64,000 nucleotides of DNA from Neopusillimonas aromaticivorans. GTDB lineage: Bacteria; Pseudomonadota; Gammaproteobacteria; Burkholderiales; Burkholderiaceae_B. The stretch covers positions 496,001-560,000 of the forward strand of contig NZ_CP128233.1 in NCBI RefSeq assembly GCF_030344915.1, read 5' to 3'. Shown here in pieces: positions 40,491 to 49,326 of this stretch; within the stretch, counting starts at the first letter, position 1; every line of letters starts with the position of its first letter. Position numbers and translations under genes: made by a program. Below the pieces are notes generated by a model. That model ran no database searches, was not told where the DNA came from, and saw only the letters and a program-made list of their open reading frames with translations.

Positions 40491-41840
40491 TTACTGCTTT
40501 GTTAAATTGACCGCAACCAATTCTCGCACACATTGCTCGGCCAGGTCTGCGTCTTCGGCCTCGACCATAAGGCGAAGCTTGGGTTCGGTGCCGGATGCCC
40601 GGATCAGCACCCGCCCCGACGCCCCCAGCCTGGCCTCAACGGCCTGACGCGCACGCATCAGGCCTTCATGATCTTGCCAGCGAACACCCGGTGCCAGCGG
40701 GACGTTGACCATTTTCTGAGGGTACATTTTCAGGTCAGCCACCAGATCAGGCAAGGTCTGGCCGGAACGACGCAATGCCGTCAGAACCTGCAGGGCGGCA
40801 ATAATGCCATCGCCGGTCGTGTGGCAATCGAGGCACAGCAAATGCCCTGAACTTTCGCCACCATATAACCAGCCTTTCTGGCGCATCAGCTCGAGCACAT
40901 AGCGATCACCCACGTTGGCACGCGCAAAACCGATACCCATGGCCTGCATCCGCTTCTCAAAACCGAAGTTGGTCATGAGTGTACCCACCACCCCGCTGAC
41001 CGGTGCGCTCTGGGCACGACCATTGACAATGACATACAGCAACTCGTCACCGTTATAAACACGGCCATGCTGGTCTACCATTTGCAGCCGATCGGCATCC
41101 CCATCCAGGGCGACCCCCAGATCAGCGCCATGGGCCTTGACGGTCTGCGCCAGGTTATCCGGATGCAACGCACCCACGCCTTCATTGATGTTGAAGCCGT
41201 CGGGTTGACAACCAATGGCAATCACCTCGGCACCCAGCTCGCGAAAGACATGGGGTGCGATGTGATACGCGGCGCCATGAGCGGCATCCACAACGATTTT
41301 CATACCCGACAGATCAAGCTCGTTGGGGAAGGTGCTTTTACAAAACTCAATGTAACGCCCTGCGGCATCATCAATCCGCCGGGCACGCCCCAAGGCGTCG
41401 GAGGCCACACACCCGAGTGGTTCATCAAGAGCGGCCTCAATCTCGGTTTCGATTTCATCGGCGAGCTTCATACCCTGTGCCGAGAAAAACTTGATGCCGT
41501 TGTCGTAGTATGGATTGTGTGAGGCGCTGATGACGATGCCTGCCGTCAGGCGAAGGGCACGTGTCAGGTAGGCGACGGCGGGGGTGGGTACCGGCCCGGC
41601 CAGAAGAACGTCAACACCTGCCGCAGACAGCCCGGCCTCGAGAGCAGACTCAAGCATGTAACCGGAAATCCGGGTGTCTTTGCCAATAACGACCGTAGGG
41701 CGATCACGCCCATGGGTGTGATGTCGCGCCAGAACACGACCAGCCGCATACCCAAGACGCAAGGCAAACTCGGGATTGATCGTTTCGCCGCCAACGACGC
41801 CGCGGATACCATCGGTACCAAAATATTTACGCTGACTCAT
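40491..41840 (-). CDS. glmM: Phosphoglucosamine mutase
   Basis: Intact 449-aa enzyme that turns glucosamine-6-phosphate into glucosamine-1-phosphate for peptidoglycan and LPS precursors. The phosphoserine loop is VISASHNPYYDNGIKFFS, the metal loop ALDGDADRLQ, the sugar loop YGGESSGHL and the phosphate-binding loop LIRASGTEPKLRLMVE. The N-terminus MSQRKYFGTDGIRG is typical. It overlaps the folP stop by 4 nt in the conserved ftsH-folP-glmM unit. Confidence 0.97.
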   Translation of the reverse strand: MSQRKYFGTDGIRGVVGGETINPEFALRLGYAAGRVLARHHTHGRDRPTVVIGKDTRISGYMLESALEAGLSAAGVDVLLAGPVPTPAVAYLTRALRLTAGIVISASHNPYYDNGIKFFSAQGMKLADEIETEIEAALDEPLGCVASDALGRARRIDDAAGRYIEFCKSTFPNELDLSGMKIVVDAAHGAAYHIAPHVFRELGAEVIAIGCQPDGFNINEGVGALHPDNLAQTVKAHGADLGVALDGDADRLQMVDQHGRVYNGDELLYVIVNGRAQSAPVSGVVGTLMTNFGFEKRMQAMGIGFARANVGDRYVLELMRQKGWLYGGESSGHLLCLDCHTTGDGIIAALQVLTALRRSGQTLPDLVADLKMYPQKMVNVPLAPGVRWQDHEGLMRARQAVEARLGASGRVLIRASGTEPKLRLMVEAEDADLAEQCVRELVAVNLTKQ

Positions 41841-42676
41841 TCCTGTATTCCGTTTTCTGTTGCTTGCCAGACCTTGATGGCATCGAGGGTAAGCGCCACA
41901 TCATGCACCCGCACCATCGCTGCGCCGCGCGCAATGCCTGCCAGAGCGCCGGCAATGCTTCCACCCTGCCGGTCAGGCGCCGCACGACCTGTGACATGGC
42001 CGATCATGGTTTTGCGTGACAAGGCAACCAACCAAGGGTAATCACCAAATTGTAACTGCTTCAGGCCACCCAGCAGCTGATAATTGTGTACCGCCGTTTT
42101 GCCAAAACCGAACCCTGGATCCAGCAAGATTCGGTGCGGATCAACCCCCGCCGCGCGCAGCACCTGAACACGGGCCTGCAAGAACTCACGCACCTCGCGG
42201 ATGACATCGGTATAAACCGGTGCCTGCTGCATGGTTCTCGGCTCACCTTTCATGTGCATGACACACAACCCGCACGAACTGCCCGCCACAGCCTCTGTGG
42301 CACCCGGCCAGCGAAACCCGTACACATCATTGATCATGTCGACGCCGGCATCAATTACGCGTCGCATGACCTCGGGTTTGAAGGTATCAACCGATAAAGG
42401 AACATTCAGGGGGCGCAAAGCCTCAATCACCGGCAACAATCGAGCCAGCTCTTCATCGGCATTGACCGGCTGCGCACCAGGACGCGTCGATTCAGCGCCA
42501 ATATCAATGATATCGGCACCGTCGGCCACCATCTGGCGCGCATGCGCAATGGCATCGTCCGTGGCGAAATGCAAAGCGCCATCAGAGAAAGAATCGGGGG
42601 TAACGTTAAGGATACCCATGAGCAACGGGCGCTCGAACGTTAGTTCGAAGCGCCCGCACTGGAGAGCTTGAGTCAT
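41837..42676 (-). CDS. folP: Dihydropteroate synthase
   Basis: Intact 279-aa TIM-barrel enzyme of folate synthesis and the target of sulfonamides. Motifs are MGILNVTPDSFSDGALHF, DIIDIGAESTRPGA, SVDTFKPEV, INDVYGF, and LDPGFGFGKTAVHNYQLL. It lies 25 nt after ftsH and overlaps glmM, the order seen in E. coli and most proteobacteria. Length is normal and no sul-type substitution is obvious by eye. Confidence 0.97.
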   Translation of the reverse strand: MTQALQCGRFELTFERPLLMGILNVTPDSFSDGALHFATDDAIAHARQMVADGADIIDIGAESTRPGAQPVNADEELARLLPVIEALRPLNVPLSVDTFKPEVMRRVIDAGVDMINDVYGFRWPGATEAVAGSSCGLCVMHMKGEPRTMQQAPVYTDVIREVREFLQARVQVLRAAGVDPHRILLDPGFGFGKTAVHNYQLLGGLKQLQFGDYPWLVALSRKTMIGHVTGRAAPDRQGGSIAGALAGIARGAAMVRVHDVALTLDAIKVWQATENGIQE

Positions 42677-42701
42677 TGAAGCAGCAGCCCTGACCTAAAA
42701 A

Positions 42702-44631
42702 TTAAACGGGAGTTGCCGCCGTACCTGCGTCGCCTTTGCCTTTTTCAGTGGCAGCGGCGTTGCCTTCAGCAGGGGCGTTACCCGACGACGACCCACCGGA
42801 TGACGACGAAGAAACATCGTCAAAATCTTTGGGAGGACGCGGAGGGCGACCTTCCATGATGTCATTGATCTGATCGGCATCAATGGTTTCCCATTCAAGC
42901 AGAGCCTTGGCCATGGCCTCCATCTTGTCACGATTGCCTTCGATAATGTCACGGGCAACCGTGTACTGCTGATCAATGATGGCACGAATTTCCTGATCGA
43001 CCTTCTGCATGGTGGACTCGGACATGTGCGTGGTTTTGGTGACGCTACGACCCAGGAACACCTCGCCCTCGTTTTCAGCGTAAACCATTGGCCCGAGGGT
43101 GTCGGTCATGCCGTAACGGGTCACGATATCGCGCGCAATGGAGGTTGCACGTTCAAAGTCATTGGACGCGCCTGTGGTCATCTGGTTCATGAACACTTCT
43201 TCGGCAATACGACCACCGAACAACACAGCGATCATATTGAGCAAACGCTCTTTGTCCATGCTGTAGCGGTCACCCTCGGGCAACTGCATGGTGACCCCCA
43301 GTGCACGCCCCCGCGGAATGATGGTGACCTTGTGGACAGGGTCGGTTTTGGGCAGGCTGCGTGCCACCAGCGCATGGCCGGATTCGTGGTAAGCCGTATT
43401 GCGACGCTCTTCTTCGGGCATGACCAGGCCACGACGCTCGGCGCCCATGATGATTTTATCTTTGGCTTTTTCAAAGTCTTGCATGTCAACCGTGCGGCCA
43501 CTGCGACGGGCAGCGAACAACGCCGCCTCGTTAACGAGGTTGGCCAGGTCAGCGCCGGAAAAACCCGGTGTGCCACGCGCAAGAACGTTGGCATCGACAT
43601 TGGACGCCAAGGGCACCTTGCGCATATGCACTTTCAGGATTTGCTCGCGGCCACGGATATCGGGCAGACCCACCACAACCTGACGGTCGAAGCGACCGGG
43701 GCGCAGCAATGCCGGGTCGAGCACGTCGGGACGATTGGTTGCAGCAATGACGATAACGCCCTGGCCGGTTTCAAAACCGTCCATTTCGACCAGCAATTGA
43801 TTCAATGTTTGTTCACGTTCGTCGTTGCCGCCACCCAGACCTGCACCACGCTGACGACCCACCGCATCGATTTCGTCAATGAAAATAATGCACGGGGCCT
43901 GCTTCTTGGCGTTATCGAACATGTCGCGGACGCGGGCCGCGCCGACACCTACGAACATTTCAACAAAATCGGAACCCGAAATGCTGAAAAACGGTACTTT
44001 GGCTTCGCCTGCAATGGCCTTGGCCAACAGGGTTTTACCGGTACCGGGATTACCGACCAGCAAAACGCCACGGGGAATGCGACCGCCAAGACGCTGAAAC
44101 TTGGTGGGGTCACGCAAAAAATCGACCAATTCCTTGACGTCTTCTTTGGCTTCGTCGCAGCCAGCCACATCGGCAAAGGTGATGTTATTGGTGTTCTCGT
44201 CGAGCATGCGCGCGCGATTTGCCGAAACTGAATGCACCGCCCTTGCCACCGCCCTGCATCTGGCGCATGAAAAAGACCCAGACACCAATAAGCAACAGCA
44301 TGGGGAACCAGGAAATGAAAACGCTGGCCAGGAATGACGGTTCTTCGCGGGCCTTGCCCGAAACCTGAACGCCTGACTTGACGAGTTCGGGCACCATCCA
44401 GAGGTCACCCGGCGACGTCAGGCTGTAGGGCCGGCCAGAGTCGGGCGTGACAAACAACGTATCGCCCTGGATTTCGACCTTGGAAATGCGACCCGCACGG
44501 GCCTCATCCATGAACTGGGTGTAGGTCACGGTATCGGTTGTGGTTGGCCGGCCATCGAACTGCTTGAACACAGTAAAAAGCACAAGCGCAATCACCATCC
44601 AGATCGCTACTTTGGAAAACGAGTTGTTCAA
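42702..44631 (-). CDS. ftsH: ATP-dependent zinc metalloprotease FtsH (frameshifted)
   Basis: Membrane AAA+ protease that degrades unassembled membrane proteins and short-lived regulators. The start is a TTG at 44631 (LNNSFSKVAIWMVIALVLF), decided by a perfect AGGAGG 6 nt upstream. Two transmembrane helices bracket a periplasmic loop. Walker A is GNPGTGKT, Walker B IIFIDEID, the arginine-finger region NRPDVLDPALLRPGRFDRQ and the zinc site AYHESGHALVA. The frame breaks near 44210, in the segment SFGKSRARMLDENTNN. Restored length is about 643 aa. The C-tail is rich in Ser, Gly and Ala. It is normally essential, so the break is very likely a sequence error. Confidence 0.94.
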
Positions 44632-44730
44632 CGCCAACCTCCTGAGAACTGCGGCTTCCGGTACCACATAACGGGGCGACCGGGTAAAAGATCAACGGTC
44701 ATTCTAACCCGTTAACCAACAAATTGTGGC

Positions 44731-45365
44731 TCAAGACTTGAGACGACGCCCGATTAAAAAAGTTTCAGAGGACTTGTCCCGGGATGCCTTGGGCTTGCGT
44801 TCAACCACCCTGACAAAATGCCGCTTGAACGATTCGACAATTTGCGAAAACCCGCTGCCATGAAACGCTTTGACAATAAGCGCCCCATCGGGTTTAAGAT
44901 GATTTACTGAAAATTCTAACGCCAAATCGCAAACATGCTGAATACGAGCTGAATCAGCGACCCCCACACCTGACAAGTTGGGGGCCATATCTGAAATTAC
45001 AAGGTCCACTTTCTGGCCCTGCAAACGTGCTTCCAGCTGATGCAGAACGTCATCGTTGCGGAAATCACCCTGAAAAAACTCGACGCCGGCAATGGGCTCC
45101 ATGGGCAATAAGTCAAGGGCAATTACCCGACCTTCCAGCACCCCACCCGGCCCGACAAGGCGCTCGCGCACCACCTGCGACCAACTGCCGGGCGCTGCAC
45201 CAAGGTCAACCACAATGTCCCCTTTGCGCAATAACTTTTCGGTATCGAGAATTTCCATGAGTTTGAACGCTGCCCGGGCCCGATAACCCTTTTGTTGCGC
45301 CATTTTCACATAGGGGTCATTTATGTGCTGTTGAACCCACTCTTTTGAGAATTTTTCTTGGCCAT
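44731..45365 (-). CDS. rlmE: 23S rRNA (uridine-2'-O-) methyltransferase RlmE (frameshifted at start)
   Basis: SAM-dependent methyltransferase of U2552 in the ribosomal A-loop. The family opening is WVQQHINDPYVKMAQQKGYRARAAFKLMEI. The SAM site is DIVVDLGAAPGSWSQ. Catalytic K-D-K-E residues include the Asp in LVISDMAPNLSGV, Lys in LIVKAFHGSGF and Glu in SSETFLIG. The real start is ATG 45365 (MAK..), but the frame is broken by a short A-run on the minus strand (plus-strand T-run 45352-45356); adding one base joins ATG to the body. Restored length is about 211 aa. It sits upstream of ftsH, as in E. coli. Confidence 0.92.
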
Positions 45366-45382
45366 TCCCGTACAATTCAAAT

Positions 45383-45991
45383 ATGCCCAAACTAGACATT
45401 ACTTCGCAAGAACGCGCCGCACTTCGTGCGCGCGCCCACCCGTTACGCCCCGTCGTCCTTGTCGGCGACAAGGGCCTGACCGAATCGGTCATTGCCGAAA
45501 TCAACCGTAATCTTACCGCGCACGAACTGATCAAAGTGAAAGTTGGCGGTGCTGAACGCGACGAACGCGACGCCATGCTCGAGCAGCTGTGCGACATGCT
45601 GTCTTGCGCACCGGTACACCACCTTGGCAAAACACTGATCCTGTTCCGGCCCGATGCCAAACAGGTCAAGGCCGAACAAACGGCCGAATTCGCCACTCGG
45701 GCCGTTCGCAAACCTACCGAACCCCACACACCCAAAAAGCTGGCTGCCGCAGGCGGGTCATTGACACGCAAGGCATCCATTGCTGAACGCGCTGCGCGCA
45801 AAACAGAGCGTCTTCAAAATGCCGCACCCAAAGCAAGGCGTGAGGCAGGTACGGCCGCGGCACGCGCCCTTGCCAAGCCTTCCGCCGGTCGTCCTGGTGC
45901 AGGTAGTGCCGGGCATGGCATTCCTCGCCGTGCCGGCAGCGCCCTGTCGCTCAAGGCCGGGGCTCGCCGCTCGACAGTGAAACCACGTTAA
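45383..45991 (+). CDS. yhbY: YhbY/CRS1-type ribosome-associated RNA-binding protein with basic tail
   Basis: Residues 1-100 are the CRM domain: LTSQERAALRARAHPLRPVVLVGDKGLTESV with the GxxG-type loop VGDKG, then ELIKVKVG and HHLGKTLILFRP. Such proteins associate with pre-50S ribosomal particles. The remaining 100 residues form a low-complexity Ala/Arg/Lys/Pro tail (RKTERLQNAAPKARREAG..), so the 202-aa protein is about twice the length of E. coli YhbY. It is divergent from rlmE with only 17 bp between the starts. TACAAT at 45371-45376 sits so close to ATG 45383 that the mRNA may be leaderless. Confidence 0.92.
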   Translation: MPKLDITSQERAALRARAHPLRPVVLVGDKGLTESVIAEINRNLTAHELIKVKVGGAERDERDAMLEQLCDMLSCAPVHHLGKTLILFRPDAKQVKAEQTAEFATRAVRKPTEPHTPKKLAAAGGSLTRKASIAERAARKTERLQNAAPKARREAGTAAARALAKPSAGRPGAGSAGHGIPRRAGSALSLKAGARRSTVKPR

Positions 45992-46065
45992 AAAACAAAA
46001 GCCCGGCACACTTTGTTTGCACGGGCTTACATTGACCTGATTGGCGCCATCGCGTGGCGCCGGTT

Positions 46066-46542
46066 TCAGACGTAACTGATCGACAGAATTTCGTACTCAC
46101 GAACGCCTGCCGGCGCCTTGACTTCAACGACATCGCCTTCGCCTTTGCCGATCAGGGCGCGAGCAACGGGGCTGGACACCGAAATGCGGTTTTCACGGAT
46201 ATCCGCTTCAAGATCACCCACAATCTGGTAAGACACACGGTTGCCAGACTCAAGGTCCTCGATTTCCACCGTGGCGCCGAAAACAGCCTTGCCTTCGGCA
46301 TCAAGCTCAGCCGGATTGATAACCTGGGCATTGGACAACGTACCTTCCAGTTCCTGGATACGGCCTTCAACAAACGCCTGGCGCTCGCGCGCTGCATCGT
46401 ATTCGGCATTTTCAGACAAATCGCCCTGTGCACGCGCCTCGGCAATTGCGTTAATGATCTCGGGGCGCTCGACTGTTTTCAGCCGATGTAATTCTTTTTG
46501 CAAGCGCTCAACGCCACTTACCGTTAACGGGATCGCAGACAT
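46066..46542 (-). CDS. greA: Transcription elongation factor GreA
   Basis: Intact 158-aa factor that rescues backtracked RNA polymerase. The start MSAIPLTVSGVERLQKELHRLK at ATG 46542 is typical; a longer frame upstream is not used. The coiled-coil tip carries the acidic residues in ARAQGDLSENAEYDAARERQ (near residues 37-56), which reach the active site. The C-terminal FKBP-like domain has SPVARALIGKGEGDVVEVKAPAG. It is alone on the minus strand after uraA. Confidence 0.97.
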   Translation of the reverse strand: MSAIPLTVSGVERLQKELHRLKTVERPEIINAIAEARAQGDLSENAEYDAARERQAFVEGRIQELEGTLSNAQVINPAELDAEGKAVFGATVEIEDLESGNRVSYQIVGDLEADIRENRISVSSPVARALIGKGEGDVVEVKAPAGVREYEILSISYV

Positions 46543-46628
46543 AATGCTTCCTGAAATAAAAAGTAAAAAAGACGCCCCCAAAGGAGCGCCCGATTGGTAA
46601 ACCACTTGATTTGAAAGATTCAAAGCAA

Positions 46629-46654
46629 ATCCCCGGTCGATGACAACCGGGGAT
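46629..46654 (-). terminator. Hairpin downstream of uraA
   Basis: ATCCCCGGT pairs with ACCGGGGAT around an 8-nt loop, between the uraA stop and greA. The T-run after it on the minus strand is weak (TTTGCTTTG), so efficiency is uncertain. Confidence 0.55.
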
Positions 46655-46711
46655 CTGTAGGTATTGTCGGCAAATTTGACTTAAAAAGCAAGCCCTTGCG
46701 TTTTTTGTGTT

Positions 46712-48033
46712 TTATACCGCACTACCCTTGGATCGACGCAGCAGCGCGTAGAGAATAATCGCGCCGAACGTTGCAGTACCGATTCCGTCAAGACGGAATG
46801 CACCCAGCTCGATGGAGAAATTGCCGGCACCCAGCACCAGCGTGACTGCCGCAACGATCAGGTTACGGTTATCGCTGAAGTCAACCTGGTTGACGACCCA
46901 GATACGTGCACCGGCAATGGCAATCAAGCCAAACACGACAATCGACATACCGCCCAGCACTGGGCCCGGAATCAACTGGATCAAGGCACCGAACTTGGGT
47001 GAAAAACCCAAAAAGATGGCGATGAAAGCTGCCACCACAAACACCAGTGACGAATAAATGCGTGTCACCGTCATGACGCCGATATTTTCAGCATAGGTGG
47101 TCACACCCGTACCGCCTACCGAACCGGACACCATCGTGGCCACACCGTCACCGACGAAAGCACGGCCCAGATACTTGTCAAGATTTTGCCCTGTCATGGC
47201 GCTGACCGCCTTGATATGCCCAAGGTTTTCAGCGACCAGAATAATCGCGACAGGAACAATCACCGTCATGGCGCTGGCGTTGAACACGGGGCTGGCAAAT
47301 GTCGGCAAGCCGAACCAGGCCGCCTGCGAGATACCGCTGAAGTCCATGGGTTTGCCCAACCCGAAACCATTGGTCAATACCGCATAAATGGCACAGGCCA
47401 GAATCAACCCCACCAGGATCAGCAGGCGCTGGGTAACTCCGCGCGTATACACGGCCACCCCGCCCACACACAGCACGGTGATCAATGCCATCACGGCCTC
47501 GAATGTTGACCCGCCCATCGCACCCTTGGCCGCGATCGGTGCCAGATTCAGACCGATTACAGCCACGATGGCACCCGTAACGACAGGGGGCATCCAGGCT
47601 TCAATCCAGTCGGACCCATTCGCTGAACGGGCATTAAGCCACCAGACCAGCAGCCCGATCAGGGTATAAACCAGACCGCAGACGATAATGGCCCCCAGCG
47701 CAACCCCGATATTGGCGTTGGCACCACCGCCTGCGTAACCTGTCACGGCGATAACACCGCCGATGAAGGCAAAACTGGAGCCCAGATAGCTGGGCACCCG
47801 GCCACCCACAAACAGGAAAAAATCAGTGTCCCGACCCCGGACATTAAAATGGCGACGTTTGGATCAAACCCCATCAACAAGGGGGCCAGAATCGTTGAAC
47901 CGAACATCGCCACAACGTGCTGCGCCCCCATGGCCACGTTCTGGGGCCACGACAGGCGTTCGTCGGGTTGAACCACACCGCCATGCTGATCAGGGTTAAC
48001 CTGACGCCATTGCGGAAAATATGAATTTGACAT
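46712..48033 (-). CDS. uraA: Uracil/xanthine permease, NCS2 family (UraA-like; frameshifted)
   Basis: Proton-coupled nucleobase importer with about 14 membrane segments. The N-terminus has LSWPQNVAMGAQHVVAMFGSTILAPLLMGFDPN, matching the UraA opening QH motif. VAENLGHIKAVSAMTGQNLDKYLGRAFVGDGVATM carries the substrate-site Glu, and SGSVGGTGVTTYAENIGVM the NAT signature region. The frame breaks near 47822, in an A/T run, where ILMSGVGTLIFFL joins VGGRVPSYLGSSFAF. Restored length is about 440 aa. The presence of uraA a few kilobases from carAB suggests shared pyrimidine supply, though they are separate units. Confidence 0.92.
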
Positions 48034-48136
48034 TGATATGCCTTCTTGAAGTTGTTGGTGAACAGAGTGCTTCCCTTTGCAGGCGTGAGTTTACGGTCAC
48101 CGCACGACATCGGCAACAAGATTCACCCCAAAAACC

Positions 48137-48558
48137 ATGAAGAAAAAAACATCAATCTTGCCCTGCCCATGCGGGGGCTACCCACAGGGGCACCCTATGA
48201 AGCGTGTTGCGGTCGCTATATCAGTCACAACGCTGACGCACCGGACGCCCTGCGTCTGATGCGGTCCCGCTACACGGCCTACACCCAGGGAAACGCCGAT
48301 TATGTCAGCGCCACCTGGCACGCCACAACACGGCCCGCCACTTTGATGCTGGCCATGCCAGATACACCGCACGCCACCAAGTGGCTTGGGCTATCCGTGC
48401 ATACCTTTGAAGTTATTGATGAGGCCCATGCCCAGGTGCGCTTCACCGCACGCTATCGGGACGGCGGCAAGGCGTTTCGCATGACTGAGCTCAGTGACTT
48501 CGTCAGAGAAGACGGGCAGTGGTTTTATGTCGAAGGCGTGGTCGAAACGTCAGCCTGA
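48137..48558 (+). CDS. YchJ-like SEC-C motif protein (UPF0225; frameshifted)
   Basis: A small protein of unknown function. ATG 48137 opens MKKKTSILPCPCG, a SEC-C-like metal-binding start. The frame breaks near 48176 in GGGGG and continues as PYEACCGRYISHNADAPDALRLMRSRYTAYTQGNADYVSATWH. This is the YchJ domain signature (the CCG and the RSRYTAY stretch). The rest is an NTF2-like fold, VRFTARYRDGGKAFRMTELSDFVREDGQWFYVEG. Restored length is about 140 aa. The Cys residues probably bind zinc. It is divergent from uraA and convergent with the SDR gene, overlapping it by 9 nt. Confidence 0.88.
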
Positions 48559-49308
48559 CTGTCGTGGCTTGCGTTCGCGTTTTGCCGCAATACGGTCGTA
48601 CACGTGGTCAGGAACGCAACGCAACAAACGGGCGACCCAACCCATTTGCCACGGGATGACCGTATACGACGTACCCCGGTCTATCGCCTTGACCGCCTGA
48701 CGGGCAAACTGATCAACCGGCATGAGGAACGGCATTTTATAGGGGTTCTTTGCCGTCATGGGGGTACGGATGAAACCGGGAGCCAGCGTCACCACCTTCA
48801 CTCCGGTACCGTGCAATTCCACCCGCAGGCTTTCACAGTAGTTGCGAACCGCCGCCTTGGACGCACTGTACGCCCCCGCACCCGGCAACCCGCGCACGGC
48901 CGCGACACTGGCAACACCCACCAGCGTACCGCGTCCGGTTGACTTCATGGCACCAACAAAGGGCTCGAACGTTGACACCGTTGCCATCACGTTGGTTTGC
49001 ATGATGCGCTCAAAGACATCGAAATCTTCGCTCGCTTCAGTAAGCGTACCTACACTGATTCCGGCAGATGCCACGACAACATCAACCGGCCCGAGCGCCA
49101 GAAATGCATTCGCCGCCGCATGCAAGGCTTGCCTGTCGGTAACATCGAGCACGTACACCTGATGTTGACCCGGCATGGACTCGGCAAATTCACGCAAGGC
49201 AGCTTCGCGACGCCCGACCAGACCCAGCTGATAACCACGCGCCGCATAAAAACGGGCGAGCGCGGCGCCCATGCCGCTGCTCGCCCCGGTGATGAATACG
49301 CGCTGCAT
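48550..49308 (-). CDS. Short-chain dehydrogenase/reductase (SDR)
   Basis: Intact 252-aa NAD(P)H-dependent oxidoreductase. The cofactor loop is TGASSGMGAALARFYAARG, with LVGRR after the second strand suggesting NADPH preference. Catalytic residues are Ser in VGVASVAAVRGLPG, and Tyr and Lys in YSASKAAV. The C-terminus carries a basic tail (DRIAAKRERKPRQ). It starts 18 nt after carB and may be co-transcribed, but its substrate is unknown and nothing links it to pyrimidine synthesis. Confidence 0.92.
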   Translation of the reverse strand: MQRVFITGASSGMGAALARFYAARGYQLGLVGRREAALREFAESMPGQHQVYVLDVTDRQALHAAANAFLALGPVDVVVASAGISVGTLTEASEDFDVFERIMQTNVMATVSTFEPFVGAMKSTGRGTLVGVASVAAVRGLPGAGAYSASKAAVRNYCESLRVELHGTGVKVVTLAPGFIRTPMTAKNPYKMPFLMPVDQFARQAVKAIDRGTSYTVIPWQMGWVARLLRCVPDHVYDRIAAKRERKPRQSG

Positions 49309-49326
49309 GCGACGTATCAGCCTTGA

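Noticed and set aside
43026..44231. 401-codon frame on the plus strand opposite ftsH
   Set aside because: FtsH motifs are unambiguous on the minus strand; the antisense frame has no known domain or ribosome site.
44577..45801. Long N-terminal extension of RlmE (frame open to 45801)
   Set aside because: The extension is antisense to yhbY and matches no methyltransferase; the ATG at 45365 with one corrected base gives the normal family start.
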